A stretch of DNA of 38,341 nucleotides from Verrucomicrobiota bacterium (GTDB lineage: Bacteria; Verrucomicrobiota; Kiritimatiellia; CAIKKV01; CAITUY01): positions 1 through 38,341 of the forward strand of contig JAABPW010000339.1 in the NCBI GenBank assembly GCA_011391785.1. The letters run 5' to 3'. Below, in pieces: positions 14,966-22,590 of this stretch; positions within the stretch are counted from its first letter, which is position 1, and every line of letters begins with the position of its first letter. Both the position numbers and the translations under genes were made by a program. The notes below the pieces were generated by a model, which had not been told where the DNA came from, did not search any database, and was given only the letters and a program-made list of their open reading frames with translations.

Positions 14966-15589
14966 ATGAATGAGAAATCTTCGCTGAGAATTGCGATACT
15001 GGGATCGGGCAAGGGCAGCAATGCCCAGGCGATCATGGATGCCGTCGCGGCGGGCCGGCTGAACGCCCGGGTGGTGTGTGTGCTCTCGGACGTGCCGGAT
15101 GCGTTTATCCTGGAGCGTGCGCGCCGCCAGTCGATTCCGGCTGAATTCGTGAGTGCGGCCCCCTTCAAGACCAAGCTGGATGGCGAGGGTGAGCAGCGGT
15201 ACCTTGAGGCGCTACGGCGCCATGAGGCCCAGGTGGTCGTGCTGGCCGGGTTCATGAGGATTATCAAGGGCGGGCTGCTGGCCGCCTATGCGAACCGGAT
15301 CATCAATATCCATCCCGCGCTGTTGCCGGCGTTCCCCGGGACCGAATCCTGGAAACAGGCGCTCGATTACGGCGCCAAGGTGGCAGGCTGCACGGTGCAT
15401 TTCGTGGATGCCGGGACCGATACCGGACCGATCATTCTCCAGAAGGTTGTGCCGGTTCTGGATGACGACTCCGCCGCCTCCCTCCATGCCCGGATCCAGG
15501 AACAGGAGCACATAGCCTTTCCGGAGGCCTTGCAACTGATCGCGGCGGGAAAAATCCGGGTCGAAGGCCGCCGTGTCCGGACCAGCTGA
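14966..15589 (+). CDS. purN: Phosphoribosylglycinamide formyltransferase (GART)
   Basis: A 207-residue protein of normal PurN length. 'IAILGSGKGSNAQAIMDAV' is the phosphate-binding start of the family. The catalytic residues are visible: Asn and His in 'INIHPALLPAFPG' and Asp in 'VDAGTDTGPII'. It transfers a formyl group from 10-formyl-THF to GAR in purine synthesis. The gene begins a run of + strand genes (hisG follows after 100 bases) and is divergent from the corrinoid-activation gene. The upstream sequence lacks a ribosome-binding site, consistent with leaderless translation. Confidence 0.95.
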   Translation: MNEKSSLRIAILGSGKGSNAQAIMDAVAAGRLNARVVCVLSDVPDAFILERARRQSIPAEFVSAAPFKTKLDGEGEQRYLEALRRHEAQVVVLAGFMRIIKGGLLAAYANRIINIHPALLPAFPGTESWKQALDYGAKVAGCTVHFVDAGTDTGPIILQKVVPVLDDDSAASLHARIQEQEHIAFPEALQLIAAGKIRVEGRRVRTS

Positions 15590-15611
15590 TGCGGGCCGGG
15601 TAAGATAATGA

Positions 15612-15640
15612 TGGACGGTTTTGGGGGATTCGCCTAGTAT
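15612..15640 (+). promoter_or_regulatory. Weak promoter candidate upstream of hisG
   Basis: TGGACG, 17-base spacer, TAGTAT, lying 50 bases before the hisG ATG. The -35 match is poor. A small hairpin (agccc...gggct, 15652-15670) lies between it and the gene. Confidence 0.25.
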
Positions 15641-15689
15641 CCCGCCGCTTTAGCCCGATGGGAAGGGGCTTTGATTGAAAGGAATTGCC

Positions 15690-16562
15690 ATGAACAAGTT
15701 GATATTGGGGTTACCCAAGGGCAGTCTGCAGGACGCCACGTTTTCGATGTTCCAGAAGGCCGGGTTCAAGGTCTCGGTGGGATCACGTTCGTATCTTCCC
15801 ACCGTGGATGACGTCGAAATCGATGCGCGCCTCATCCGGGCCCAGGAAATCAGCCGGTATGTTGAGCTGGGCGTGCTGGATGCCGGGATCACCGGGTTCG
15901 ATTGGATCCAGGAGAACGGGTCCGAGGTTCATGAGGTTGCCGACCTGATCTATGCCAAGCAGGGCATGCGCCCCGTCCGCTGGGTCCTGGCCGTGCATAA
16001 CGATTCCAAGATTCAGTCGGTCAAGGACTTGCAGGGCAAGCGCATCGCCACCGAGGCGGTCGGCCTGACCAAGCGGTATCTCGAGAAGCACGGCGTCCAG
16101 GCCGAGGTGGAATTCTCCTGGGGAGCCACCGAGGTGAAGGTTCCGGAGCTGGTGGATGCCATCGTCGAGCTGACCGAGACCGGATCTTCGTTGCGTGCCA
16201 ACAACCTGCGCATCGTGGATGTGGTGCTGACGTCCACCACCAAGTTCATTTCCAACAAGAAGACCTGGCAGGACGGATGGAAGCGCGGCAAGATCGAACA
16301 GATCGCCATGCTGCTCCAAGGAGCGCTGGCGGCGGAATCCCGCGTGCTCCTGAAGATGAACGCCCCGACGGCCAAGGTCGACGAAGTCTCAAAAATCCTG
16401 CCTGCCCTGCATGCCCCCACGATCAATCCGCTGGGTGACAAGGGGTGGGTGGCGATCGAATCCGTGGTGGAAGAGAAAATTGTCCGGGAAATCATTCCGG
16501 CATTGAAACGCGCGGGAGCTGAGGGTATCATCGAACTCCCGTTGAATAAGGTGATCCGGTAA
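15690..16562 (+). CDS. hisG: ATP phosphoribosyltransferase, long form
   Basis: Start set at ATG 15690 ([14 protein letters not shown]) behind 'gaaagga'; the track's 15675 is a TTG. The 290-residue length matches the long HisG form with a C-terminal ACT-like regulatory domain. 'LGLPKGSLQ' is the N-terminal substrate region. '[15 protein letters not shown]' and '[16 protein letters not shown]' are further recognisable HisG blocks, and the C-terminal '[22 protein letters not shown]' is the conserved end. It carries out the first step of histidine synthesis and is normally inhibited by histidine through the C-terminal domain. No other his genes are adjacent, so the pathway is scattered. Confidence 0.93.
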   Translation: MNKLILGLPKGSLQDATFSMFQKAGFKVSVGSRSYLPTVDDVEIDARLIRAQEISRYVELGVLDAGITGFDWIQENGSEVHEVADLIYAKQGMRPVRWVLAVHNDSKIQSVKDLQGKRIATEAVGLTKRYLEKHGVQAEVEFSWGATEVKVPELVDAIVELTETGSSLRANNLRIVDVVLTSTTKFISNKKTWQDGWKRGKIEQIAMLLQGALAAESRVLLKMNAPTAKVDEVSKILPALHAPTINPLGDKGWVAIESVVEEKIVREIIPALKRAGAEGIIELPLNKVIR

Positions 16563-16608
16563 CGGTCGGATTGCAGATGGGTTTTGAATAACGCAAAGGA
16601 GTAATGCT

Positions 16609-16698
16609 GTGGGTTCCATTAAGAAAAAACGCCGGGCCAAGATGTCGAAGCATAAATACAAGAAACGCATGAAGGCCATGCGGCACAAGAACAAGTAA
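16609..16698 (+). CDS. 29-residue AURKAIP1/COX24-like basic protein, missed by the ORF track
   Basis: GTG 16609 to TAA 16698, preceded by 'aaaggag' seven bases upstream. The peptide MGSIKKKRRAKMSKHKYKK followed by RMKAMRHKNK matches the short bacterial proteins annotated with an AURKAIP1/COX24 domain. These are very basic and thought to bind the small ribosomal subunit. It lies 46 bases after hisG and 16 before the TPR lipoprotein gene. Length, charge, start context and family pattern all agree, although the start codon is GTG. Confidence 0.85.
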   Translation: MGSIKKKRRAKMSKHKYKKRMKAMRHKNK

Positions 16699-16714
16699 GA
16701 CAGGGAGTCGGAAC

Positions 16715-18265
16715 ATGCGGGCAGTCATTTATTGCCTCGCGCTGGCTCCGCTCCTTGTTCTTGCCGGTTGCGGCACAGTTCATTACTCATCACCCCCGGT
16801 GACTGACGGGGGGTCGCTATCCCCATCCGATTCCAATCGGGCGGAGGCCATGGCTCATTACAGCCAGGCGCTTGTTTCCGAGGTTACTCTTGGCGAGGCC
16901 CGGTCCAGCTTGGTTCATTTCAGGAAGGCCTCTGAATGCGATCCTTCCAATTTCCTGCTTGCCGTCAAGGTGGCGGTGGATTTCATCGGCCACAAGGACT
17001 ACCCTGGCGCCGTTGCCGTTCTCAAGCGGACTGTTCCTCATCATCCTGAGTCCCTGGAGCTCCAGCTCCTGCTCGGGACGGCCCTGCAGGGGATGGGGAA
17101 CCTTGATGCCGCCCGAGCCTCCTTCAATTCCGCCCTCAGGCTAGCCCCCGGCCGGCACGAGGGATATGTCAGGCTTGGGGTGCTCCATGTGCTTCAGGGG
17201 AACCCCCGTAAGGCCCTTCGCCTGGTTGATGCCGGGTTATCCCGCGTGAAAAATACCGCGCCGATTGTCGAGTTCTGTGTCAACGTCGGACAGATCTACC
17301 TGACCGGCGGTGACGCCGGGAACGCGACTCCCTTCGTGGAGAGGGCGTATCGGTGTAATCCCGGGTCGGATGCCCTGCGCGAGTTGCTGGGACGGTGTTA
17401 TGCGGCGGATGACCGGACCCGTGCCGCCATTGCGGAGTTTTCCGCCCTTTCGGAAAAGGCGCCGAAGAACAGCGCCTATGCCACTATGCTGGGCACGCTC
17501 TACGAGCGGCAAGAGCAGTGGGACAAGGCTCAGGAGGCGTTCAAGCGGGCAGTCGGGGGCTATTCGCCGGATCCGGAGGCTTGGTTCCGGCTGGTCGCCC
17601 TTCAGATTGCAAAGGAGCCTGATGCCGCCCTCGCCACCCTTGAGGCGTGGGGCAAGTCCTGTCCCGCCGATATGAAGTCCTACGTTTTCATGGCGCTACT
17701 TTATGTGCAGCTTGAACGGTATGAGGAGGCGCTGGCCCAATTTGAACGGGTTGAAAAGGAGATGGAGCAGGACGAGGCTGTGGCCCGGACCGTCCAGCCT
17801 CTTTTCTATTTCTGGTACGGCGAGGTGTGCGACAAGGCGGGGCGGTCTGCGGATGCGGAGCGGCTATTGAAGCAATACTTGTCGCTGTGTCCTGATTCGC
17901 CGCAGGCCTTGAACGCGCTTGCCTATCTGTGGGCGGAGCGGGGACGCTATCTTGACCAGGGCCTTGAGTATGTTACGCAGGCGCTCAAGGCGGAGCCTGA
18001 CAATGGCGCCTATCTGGATACACTGGGATGGATCTGCTACAAGAGGGGTGATTTTGCGGGAGCGCTCAGGCATTTGACGCGTGCGGCGCGCCTGGAAGGG
18101 GATGATCCCGTCATTCTGGATCATCTTGGTGATACCCTGGCCCGTCTGGGGCGGCAAGACAAGGCGATCCGGATGTGGCGGAAAAGCCTTGAACGTGACC
18201 CGGGCCAGAAGGCGATCCGGGAAAAACTCATCCAGGCGGGTGCCGACAAGAGGAAGTTACCTTAA
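16715..18265 (+). CDS. TPR-repeat lipoprotein
   Basis: A 516-residue protein with a lipoprotein signal peptide (MRAVIYCLALAPLLVLAGC, lipobox LAGC). The rest is a string of tetratricopeptide repeats, for example 'PESLELQLLLGTALQGMGNLDAARASFNSALRL', 'NSAYATMLGTLYERQEQWDKAQEAFKRAV' and 'DPVILDHLGDTLARLGRQDKAIRMWRKSLERDP', with about ten units. It is a scaffold on the periplasmic face of a membrane, with no catalytic motif. The glycosyltransferase gene follows after 3 bases, so the two may take part in the same envelope or polysaccharide process (inference). 'gacagggagtcgga' ahead of the ATG offers a ribosome-binding site. Confidence 0.9.
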   Translation: MRAVIYCLALAPLLVLAGCGTVHYSSPPVTDGGSLSPSDSNRAEAMAHYSQALVSEVTLGEARSSLVHFRKASECDPSNFLLAVKVAVDFIGHKDYPGAVAVLKRTVPHHPESLELQLLLGTALQGMGNLDAARASFNSALRLAPGRHEGYVRLGVLHVLQGNPRKALRLVDAGLSRVKNTAPIVEFCVNVGQIYLTGGDAGNATPFVERAYRCNPGSDALRELLGRCYAADDRTRAAIAEFSALSEKAPKNSAYATMLGTLYERQEQWDKAQEAFKRAVGGYSPDPEAWFRLVALQIAKEPDAALATLEAWGKSCPADMKSYVFMALLYVQLERYEEALAQFERVEKEMEQDEAVARTVQPLFYFWYGEVCDKAGRSADAERLLKQYLSLCPDSPQALNALAYLWAERGRYLDQGLEYVTQALKAEPDNGAYLDTLGWICYKRGDFAGALRHLTRAARLEGDDPVILDHLGDTLARLGRQDKAIRMWRKSLERDPGQKAIREKLIQAGADKRKLP

Positions 18266-18268
18266 GCT

Positions 18269-19339
18269 ATGGCTGCGATTCATCAGTTGGTTGCCGGGTT
18301 CAGCCGGGGCGATGCCATCAGCAATGAGGCGGTGGTGCTGCGCCGCCTGTTCCGGGACTGGGGCTATGACTCGGAAATCTTTTGCGAGCAGCGCCGGATC
18401 CTTCCCGAACTCCGGCAGGACGCCCGCGACCTGGATACGCTGAAGTCGGTCTGCCGTCCTGAGGACATGGTGTTTCTGCACCTGTCGATCGGATCCCGTG
18501 CCAATGAATTATTCCCGACGCTTCCCGGCAAAAAAATCCTGCTCTACCACAACATCACGCCCCCCGATTACTTTTCCCTGGTGCAGCCCTCCACGGCGGC
18601 TGACCTGGCCCGTGGCCGCGCCCAGGCCCGGGCGTTGGCCGGGGTGGCGCAAGTCAATCTGGCCGACAGCGCGTTCAATGCCGCCGAGCTGGCGGAGTGG
18701 GGGTATCCGCCCGCATCGGTTTTCCCCCTGATGCTGGATTTCGCGAAACTGGGCGGGGCATCCGACCGGGCCACCCTGCGGCGGTTTGCGGATGGCCGGA
18801 CCAATATCCTGTTCGTGGGCCGGTGTGCCCCGAATAAGAAAATCGAGGATGTGATTGCCGCCTTCGCCTTTTACCAGAAAGGCGTCGATCCCGATTCCCG
18901 CCTGATTCTGGCGGGTTCATTCGCGGGCACCGAGCGGTATCAGCGCCTGTTGCTGACCCTGGTCCGCGACCTGCGGCTGGAGAACGTTGTGTTTACCGGT
19001 TCCATTCCCCAGGACAGGCTGAACGCCTGTTACCGCAGCGCCGATGTGTTCCTTTGCATGAGCGAGCACGAGGGGTTCTGCATCCCGCTGGTCGAGGCTC
19101 TGGTTCACCGCGTACCCGTGGTGGCGCGGGCGGTGGCCGCTGTCCCCGAGACACTGGGCGGGGCCGGCATCCTGTTCCACGGCAAACCCTTCGAGGCCGT
19201 GGCGGAGATGATGGGACGATTGAACCGGGACGAGGTGTTCCGCCAGGCCGTCCTTGCCCGCCAGAATGCCCGCGTGGCCGCCTTTCAGTCCCGCGACCTG
19301 GGGAGCGAACTGCGCGGGCTTCTGACGCCGCTACTCTGA
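18269..19339 (+). CDS. Family 4 glycosyltransferase
   Basis: A 356-residue protein with no membrane segments. The C-terminal half is the GT-B fold donor domain: 'NILFVGRCAPNKKIEDVIAAF', 'LENVVFTGSIPQDRLNACYRSADVFLCMSEHEGFCIPLVEAL', the last carrying the E-x7-E type nucleotide-sugar motif. The N-terminal half has the acceptor-domain 'LLYHNITPPDYF'. It would transfer a sugar from an activated donor to an unknown acceptor, as in exopolysaccharide or O-antigen assembly. It starts 3 bases after the TPR lipoprotein stop and converges on nrdJ with a 20-base gap. Confidence 0.92.
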   Translation: MAAIHQLVAGFSRGDAISNEAVVLRRLFRDWGYDSEIFCEQRRILPELRQDARDLDTLKSVCRPEDMVFLHLSIGSRANELFPTLPGKKILLYHNITPPDYFSLVQPSTAADLARGRAQARALAGVAQVNLADSAFNAAELAEWGYPPASVFPLMLDFAKLGGASDRATLRRFADGRTNILFVGRCAPNKKIEDVIAAFAFYQKGVDPDSRLILAGSFAGTERYQRLLLTLVRDLRLENVVFTGSIPQDRLNACYRSADVFLCMSEHEGFCIPLVEALVHRVPVVARAVAAVPETLGGAGILFHGKPFEAVAEMMGRLNRDEVFRQAVLARQNARVAAFQSRDLGSELRGLLTPLL

Positions 19340-19359
19340 ACACTGAACACTTTGTTCTC

Positions 19360-22230
19360 TTACGAGCATCCCATCGAATTGCCGCAGTTATGGCAGCGGT
19401 AGCAGGCGCCGTTCCGGGTGGTGATGTGGCCGCACTGATCGCAGACGGGCGCATCTTCCTGGTTCTGGATCTGGCTTAACTGCTTGCCGGAGGCCGGGGA
19501 GTTCTCGTTCTGGACGACCGGCGCGGCGGTCGATTTTCCGGGAACAGGCGCTATGTCGGTGGAGGCACCGTTCGGGAAGGTGACGTCCAGCCAGCGGAAG
19601 ATGTAATCCACGAGCGATTTCGCGATCGGGATGTCCGGGTTATCGGTATAGCCGCTGGGCTCGAAGCGGCTGTGCGAGAACTTGCTGACCAGGGCGTGCA
19701 GCGGCACGCCGTACTGGAGGCACAGGGAGATGGCGGTGCCGAATGCATTCATGATGCCGCCAACCGTGCTGCCTTCCTTGGCCATCGTGATGAACAGCTC
19801 GCCCGGACGTCCGTCCTCGTAGAGACCGACCGTCATATAGCCTTCATGTCCGCCGATGGAGAACTTATGGGTGATCGACCGCCGGGTGGACGGCATGCGG
19901 GCACGGAACGTGCGTTCCAGGTCATCCTTGGTGGCGACTTCGGCGGTGCGGGTGCCGTTGTGCATCGCGTCCGCGCGGCTCGTGTTGAGCGGCTGGGTGC
20001 GCTTGGATCCATCGCGGTAGATGGCGATGGCCTTGAGGCCGAGTTTCCAGCCATCCATGTAGGCCTGGACAATATCCTCAACCGTGGCTTCCTTGGGCAT
20101 GTTGATGGTCTTGCTGATGGCGCCGGAGAGGAACGGCTGCACGGCGGCCATCATCTTGAGATGCGCCTGGTAGGAGATGCAGCGGGTGCCTTTCTTGGCC
20201 TTGAAGGCGCAATCGAAGACGGGCAGGTGCTCGTCCTTGAGCCCCGGTGCGCCCTCGATGGTTTCCTGGTCATCCACATACTTGAGGATGGAAGCCACGT
20301 TGCCGTTGTAGCCGAGCTTGCGGAGTCCTGACTCCAGGGTGCGGTTGATGAGCTTGATCAGCCCGCCGCCCGCGAGTTGCTTGTATTTGATGAGGGCGAT
20401 GTCGGGCTCGATGCCGGTGGTGTCGCAGTCCATCATGAAGCCGATGGTCCCGGTCGGGGCCAGTAGCGTGACCTGGGCGTTGCGGAAGCCGGTTTTCTCG
20501 CCGGCGCGCTGGACCTGGCTCCAGATGGTGGCGGCGGCCTTGTAGAGCTGGGGCGGGCAAAGCTTGCTGTCCACCTCGAGCAGGGCGTTGGCGTGCATGC
20601 GGATAACGTTGAGCATGGGCTCGCGGTTTTTCTCGTATTCGCTGAAGGTGCCGCGGACAACGGCCATCTCGGACGAGGTGGAATAGGCGTGACCGGTCAT
20701 GATGGAGGTGACGACGGCGGCGAAAGAGCGCCCCTCGTCGCTGTCATAGGGGAGCCCGAGGCTCATCAGGACGGCGCCGAGGTTGGCATAGCCGAGGCCG
20801 AGCGGACGGTAGAGATGCGAGTTGGTCGCGATTTCCTCGGTCGGGTAGCTGGCGCTGCCGACCAGGATTTCCTGGGCGATGATGAAGATCCGCACCGCGC
20901 TGCTGAAACGCGCGACGTCGAGGTTGCCCTCGGCATCCATGAATTTCATGACGTTCAGGGAGGCGAGGTTGCAGGCGCTGTTGTCGAGGAACATGTATTC
21001 CGAGCAGGGATTGCTGGCGTTGATGCGTCCGCTGTTGATGCAGGTGTTCCAGCGGTTGATCGTGGTGTCGTACTGGACCCCCGGGTCGCCGCAGAGGTGC
21101 GTGCCTTCCGCGATCAAGTCCATCAGGTCGGTGGCGGAATGGGTTTCCACGACTTCGCCGGTTGTCACCGCCCGGGTATGCCATTCGCCGTCGTTCTCGA
21201 CCGCCTTCATGAATTCATCGGTGAGGCGCACGGACAGGTTGGCGTTCTGGAACATGACCGAGGAATAGGCGTCGCCGCCGAAGGATCCGTCATAGCCCTG
21301 GTCAATCAGGGCCCAGGCCTTTTTCTCCTCGTTGGTCTTGCAGGTGATGAAATCCTCGATGTCGGGATGCGAGATCTTGAGGCTCTGCATCTTGGCGGCC
21401 CGGCGAGTTTTCCCGCCGGACTTGATCACGGCCGCGACCTGGTCGAACACCCGCATGAAACTCAGGGGACCGGACGGGGTTCCGCCTCCGGAGAGTTTCT
21501 CGCGGCTGCTGCGGAGCGTGCTCAGGTCGGTTCCGGTGCCCGAGCCGTACTTGAAGAGCATGGCTTCGGTGCCCGCCAGGCGCATGATGTCCTCCATCGT
21601 GTCCTTGACGGACTGGATGAAGCAGGCGGACGCCTGGGGGTGCTTGTAGTTGTCGCGTGACGATTCGATTTTGCCGGTTGCAGGGTTGAAGAAGTAACTG
21701 GACCGGCTGTCCGAGGTGGCGCCGTATTGCTCGTGCAGGCCGACGTTGAACCATACGGGGCTGTTGAAGGAGCCGTACTGGTTGATGCACATCCAGGCGA
21801 GCTCGGCGTAGAACGTCTCGGCATCCTCGTCCGTGGCGAAGACGCCGTCCTTGCGGCCCCAGTCGGCGATGGCCCGCGCCACACGGTGAACGAGCTGGCG
21901 GACGGAGGTTTCGCGGATCGGGGTGTTCAGCCCGCCGTAGAAATATTTCGAGGCAACAATGTTGGTGGCGAGCATGGACCAGGACTTGGGAACCTCGATG
22001 TTCTCCTGGACGAAAATGACGGTACCCTTGTCATCGGTAATGGAAGCCTTGCGCAAATCCCAGTCAATCCCGTCGAAAGGATTCGCTCCGGGTGCCGTGA
22101 AGACGCGATCTACAGCCATGCCCTTGCCGTTGCGGGCAGAGGTGTGTCCATTGGTGCGCTTGGGTCCACTTTTTGAGCTGGGATTTGTGGATTTCCGGGG
22201 GGCTTCTGCAATCTCTTTTACGTCAGACAT
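19360..22230 (-). CDS. nrdJ: Vitamin B12-dependent (class II) ribonucleotide reductase
   Basis: A 956-residue protein. 'FNSPVWFNVG' and 'ASACFIQSVKDTMEDIM' are the conserved N-terminal blocks of class II reductases. 'SNPCSEYMFLDNSACNLASLNV' carries the catalytic Asn-Cys-Glu set, and 'LAPTGTIGFMMDCDTTGIEPD' is a further signature. The C-terminus ends in a Cys-rich zinc-ribbon-like tail ('CDQCGHITTRNGACYRCHNCG') that shuttles electrons in this group. The enzyme reduces ribonucleotides with adenosylcobalamin and works with or without oxygen. The ATG has 'aaggag' at the right distance. The upstream region carries NrdR-box-like palindromes, so regulation by NrdR is likely. Residues 1-40 are low-complexity (Ser, Lys, Arg, Pro) and probably disordered. 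Confidence 0.95.
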   Translation of the reverse strand: MSDVKEIAEAPRKSTNPSSKSGPKRTNGHTSARNGKGMAVDRVFTAPGANPFDGIDWDLRKASITDDKGTVIFVQENIEVPKSWSMLATNIVASKYFYGGLNTPIRETSVRQLVHRVARAIADWGRKDGVFATDEDAETFYAELAWMCINQYGSFNSPVWFNVGLHEQYGATSDSRSSYFFNPATGKIESSRDNYKHPQASACFIQSVKDTMEDIMRLAGTEAMLFKYGSGTGTDLSTLRSSREKLSGGGTPSGPLSFMRVFDQVAAVIKSGGKTRRAAKMQSLKISHPDIEDFITCKTNEEKKAWALIDQGYDGSFGGDAYSSVMFQNANLSVRLTDEFMKAVENDGEWHTRAVTTGEVVETHSATDLMDLIAEGTHLCGDPGVQYDTTINRWNTCINSGRINASNPCSEYMFLDNSACNLASLNVMKFMDAEGNLDVARFSSAVRIFIIAQEILVGSASYPTEEIATNSHLYRPLGLGYANLGAVLMSLGLPYDSDEGRSFAAVVTSIMTGHAYSTSSEMAVVRGTFSEYEKNREPMLNVIRMHANALLEVDSKLCPPQLYKAAATIWSQVQRAGEKTGFRNAQVTLLAPTGTIGFMMDCDTTGIEPDIALIKYKQLAGGGLIKLINRTLESGLRKLGYNGNVASILKYVDDQETIEGAPGLKDEHLPVFDCAFKAKKGTRCISYQAHLKMMAAVQPFLSGAISKTINMPKEATVEDIVQAYMDGWKLGLKAIAIYRDGSKRTQPLNTSRADAMHNGTRTAEVATKDDLERTFRARMPSTRRSITHKFSIGGHEGYMTVGLYEDGRPGELFITMAKEGSTVGGIMNAFGTAISLCLQYGVPLHALVSKFSHSRFEPSGYTDNPDIPIAKSLVDYIFRWLDVTFPNGASTDIAPVPGKSTAAPVVQNENSPASGKQLSQIQNQEDAPVCDQCGHITTRNGACYRCHNCGNSMGCS

Positions 22231-22280
22231 GGGGCGAACTCCTTGATCATCATCATCTTACACTAATAAAAAAACACCAG

Positions 22281-22312
22281 AAAAAGAGCCCATCACTACA
22301 AAATGTAGGGCT
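22281..22312 (-). terminator. Hairpin plus U-tract in the nrdJ leader (possible attenuator)
   Basis: Read on the minus strand: an outer AGCC/GGCT stem around an inner CTACA-TTT-TGTAG stem, followed at once by CTTTTT. It resembles an intrinsic terminator 50 bases before the nrdJ start. Placed there it could act as an attenuator, or it could end a short upstream transcript. Confidence 0.4.
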
Positions 22313-22389
22313 GATGCGCACGACATTTCCAGAGTTACCACTACCCATTGTGGTTCGCAATTAGAAAAACGGAAAATTTTGATGTTTTT

Positions 22390-22418
22390 TTGACAGGCAC
22401 GATAAGTAGTCGTAATAT
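22390..22418 (+). promoter_or_regulatory. Strong sigma70-like promoter pointing away from nrdJ, with no gene behind it
   Basis: TTGACA, exactly 17 bases, TAATAT, on the + strand. Downstream on that strand lies only the NrdR-box region and then the antisense of der. It may start a small RNA or antisense transcript. Confidence 0.5.
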
Positions 22419-22505
22419 GTTTATAATGAGATTGATATGGATATTTTTGTCGGTATGGCGACATTACGGGGAGCCCGATTTGCAAGGGTTTCCGTGCTTG
22501 TCCAG

Positions 22506-22521
22506 CCACAATATATTGTGG
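22506..22521. promoter_or_regulatory. NrdR box (perfect 16-bp palindrome)
   Basis: CCACAATATATTGTGG, a perfect palindrome fitting the known NrdR consensus acaCwAtATaTwGtgt at nearly every position. It lies 276 bases upstream of the class II ribonucleotide reductase gene. Confidence 0.75.
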
Positions 22522-22536
22522 ATAATATTAGTCTTA

Positions 22537-22552
22537 CCACAAGGGGTTGATG
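22537..22552. promoter_or_regulatory. Degenerate second NrdR box, 31 bp from the first
   Basis: ccacaaggggttgatg keeps the CCACAA and TTG half-site bases of the first box. The start-to-start distance is 31 bases, the spacing usual for paired NrdR boxes. The centre is not conserved, so this is a weaker site. Confidence 0.4.
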
Positions 22553-22590
22553 GCCAGTGATGGCTTAAAAAACGGGCTTAGCCGGAAAAT

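Larger units (their letters stand above)
22231..22590. other. Long regulatory region between der and nrdJ
   Basis: A 360-base, A/T-rich stretch between der's stop and the nrdJ ATG. It contains the NrdR-box pair, a promoter on the + strand pointing away from nrdJ, and a hairpin followed by a U-tract on the minus strand in the nrdJ leader; each is listed below. No B12-box (cobalamin riboswitch) was recognised. No credible ORF lies here. Confidence 0.7.

Noticed and set aside
20593-21660. 355-codon plus-strand ORF
   Set aside because: Antisense shadow of nrdJ, which has strong family motifs.
22313-22505. Possible cobalamin riboswitch in the nrdJ leader
   Set aside because: No B12-box-like sequence found; only a terminator-like hairpin can be supported.
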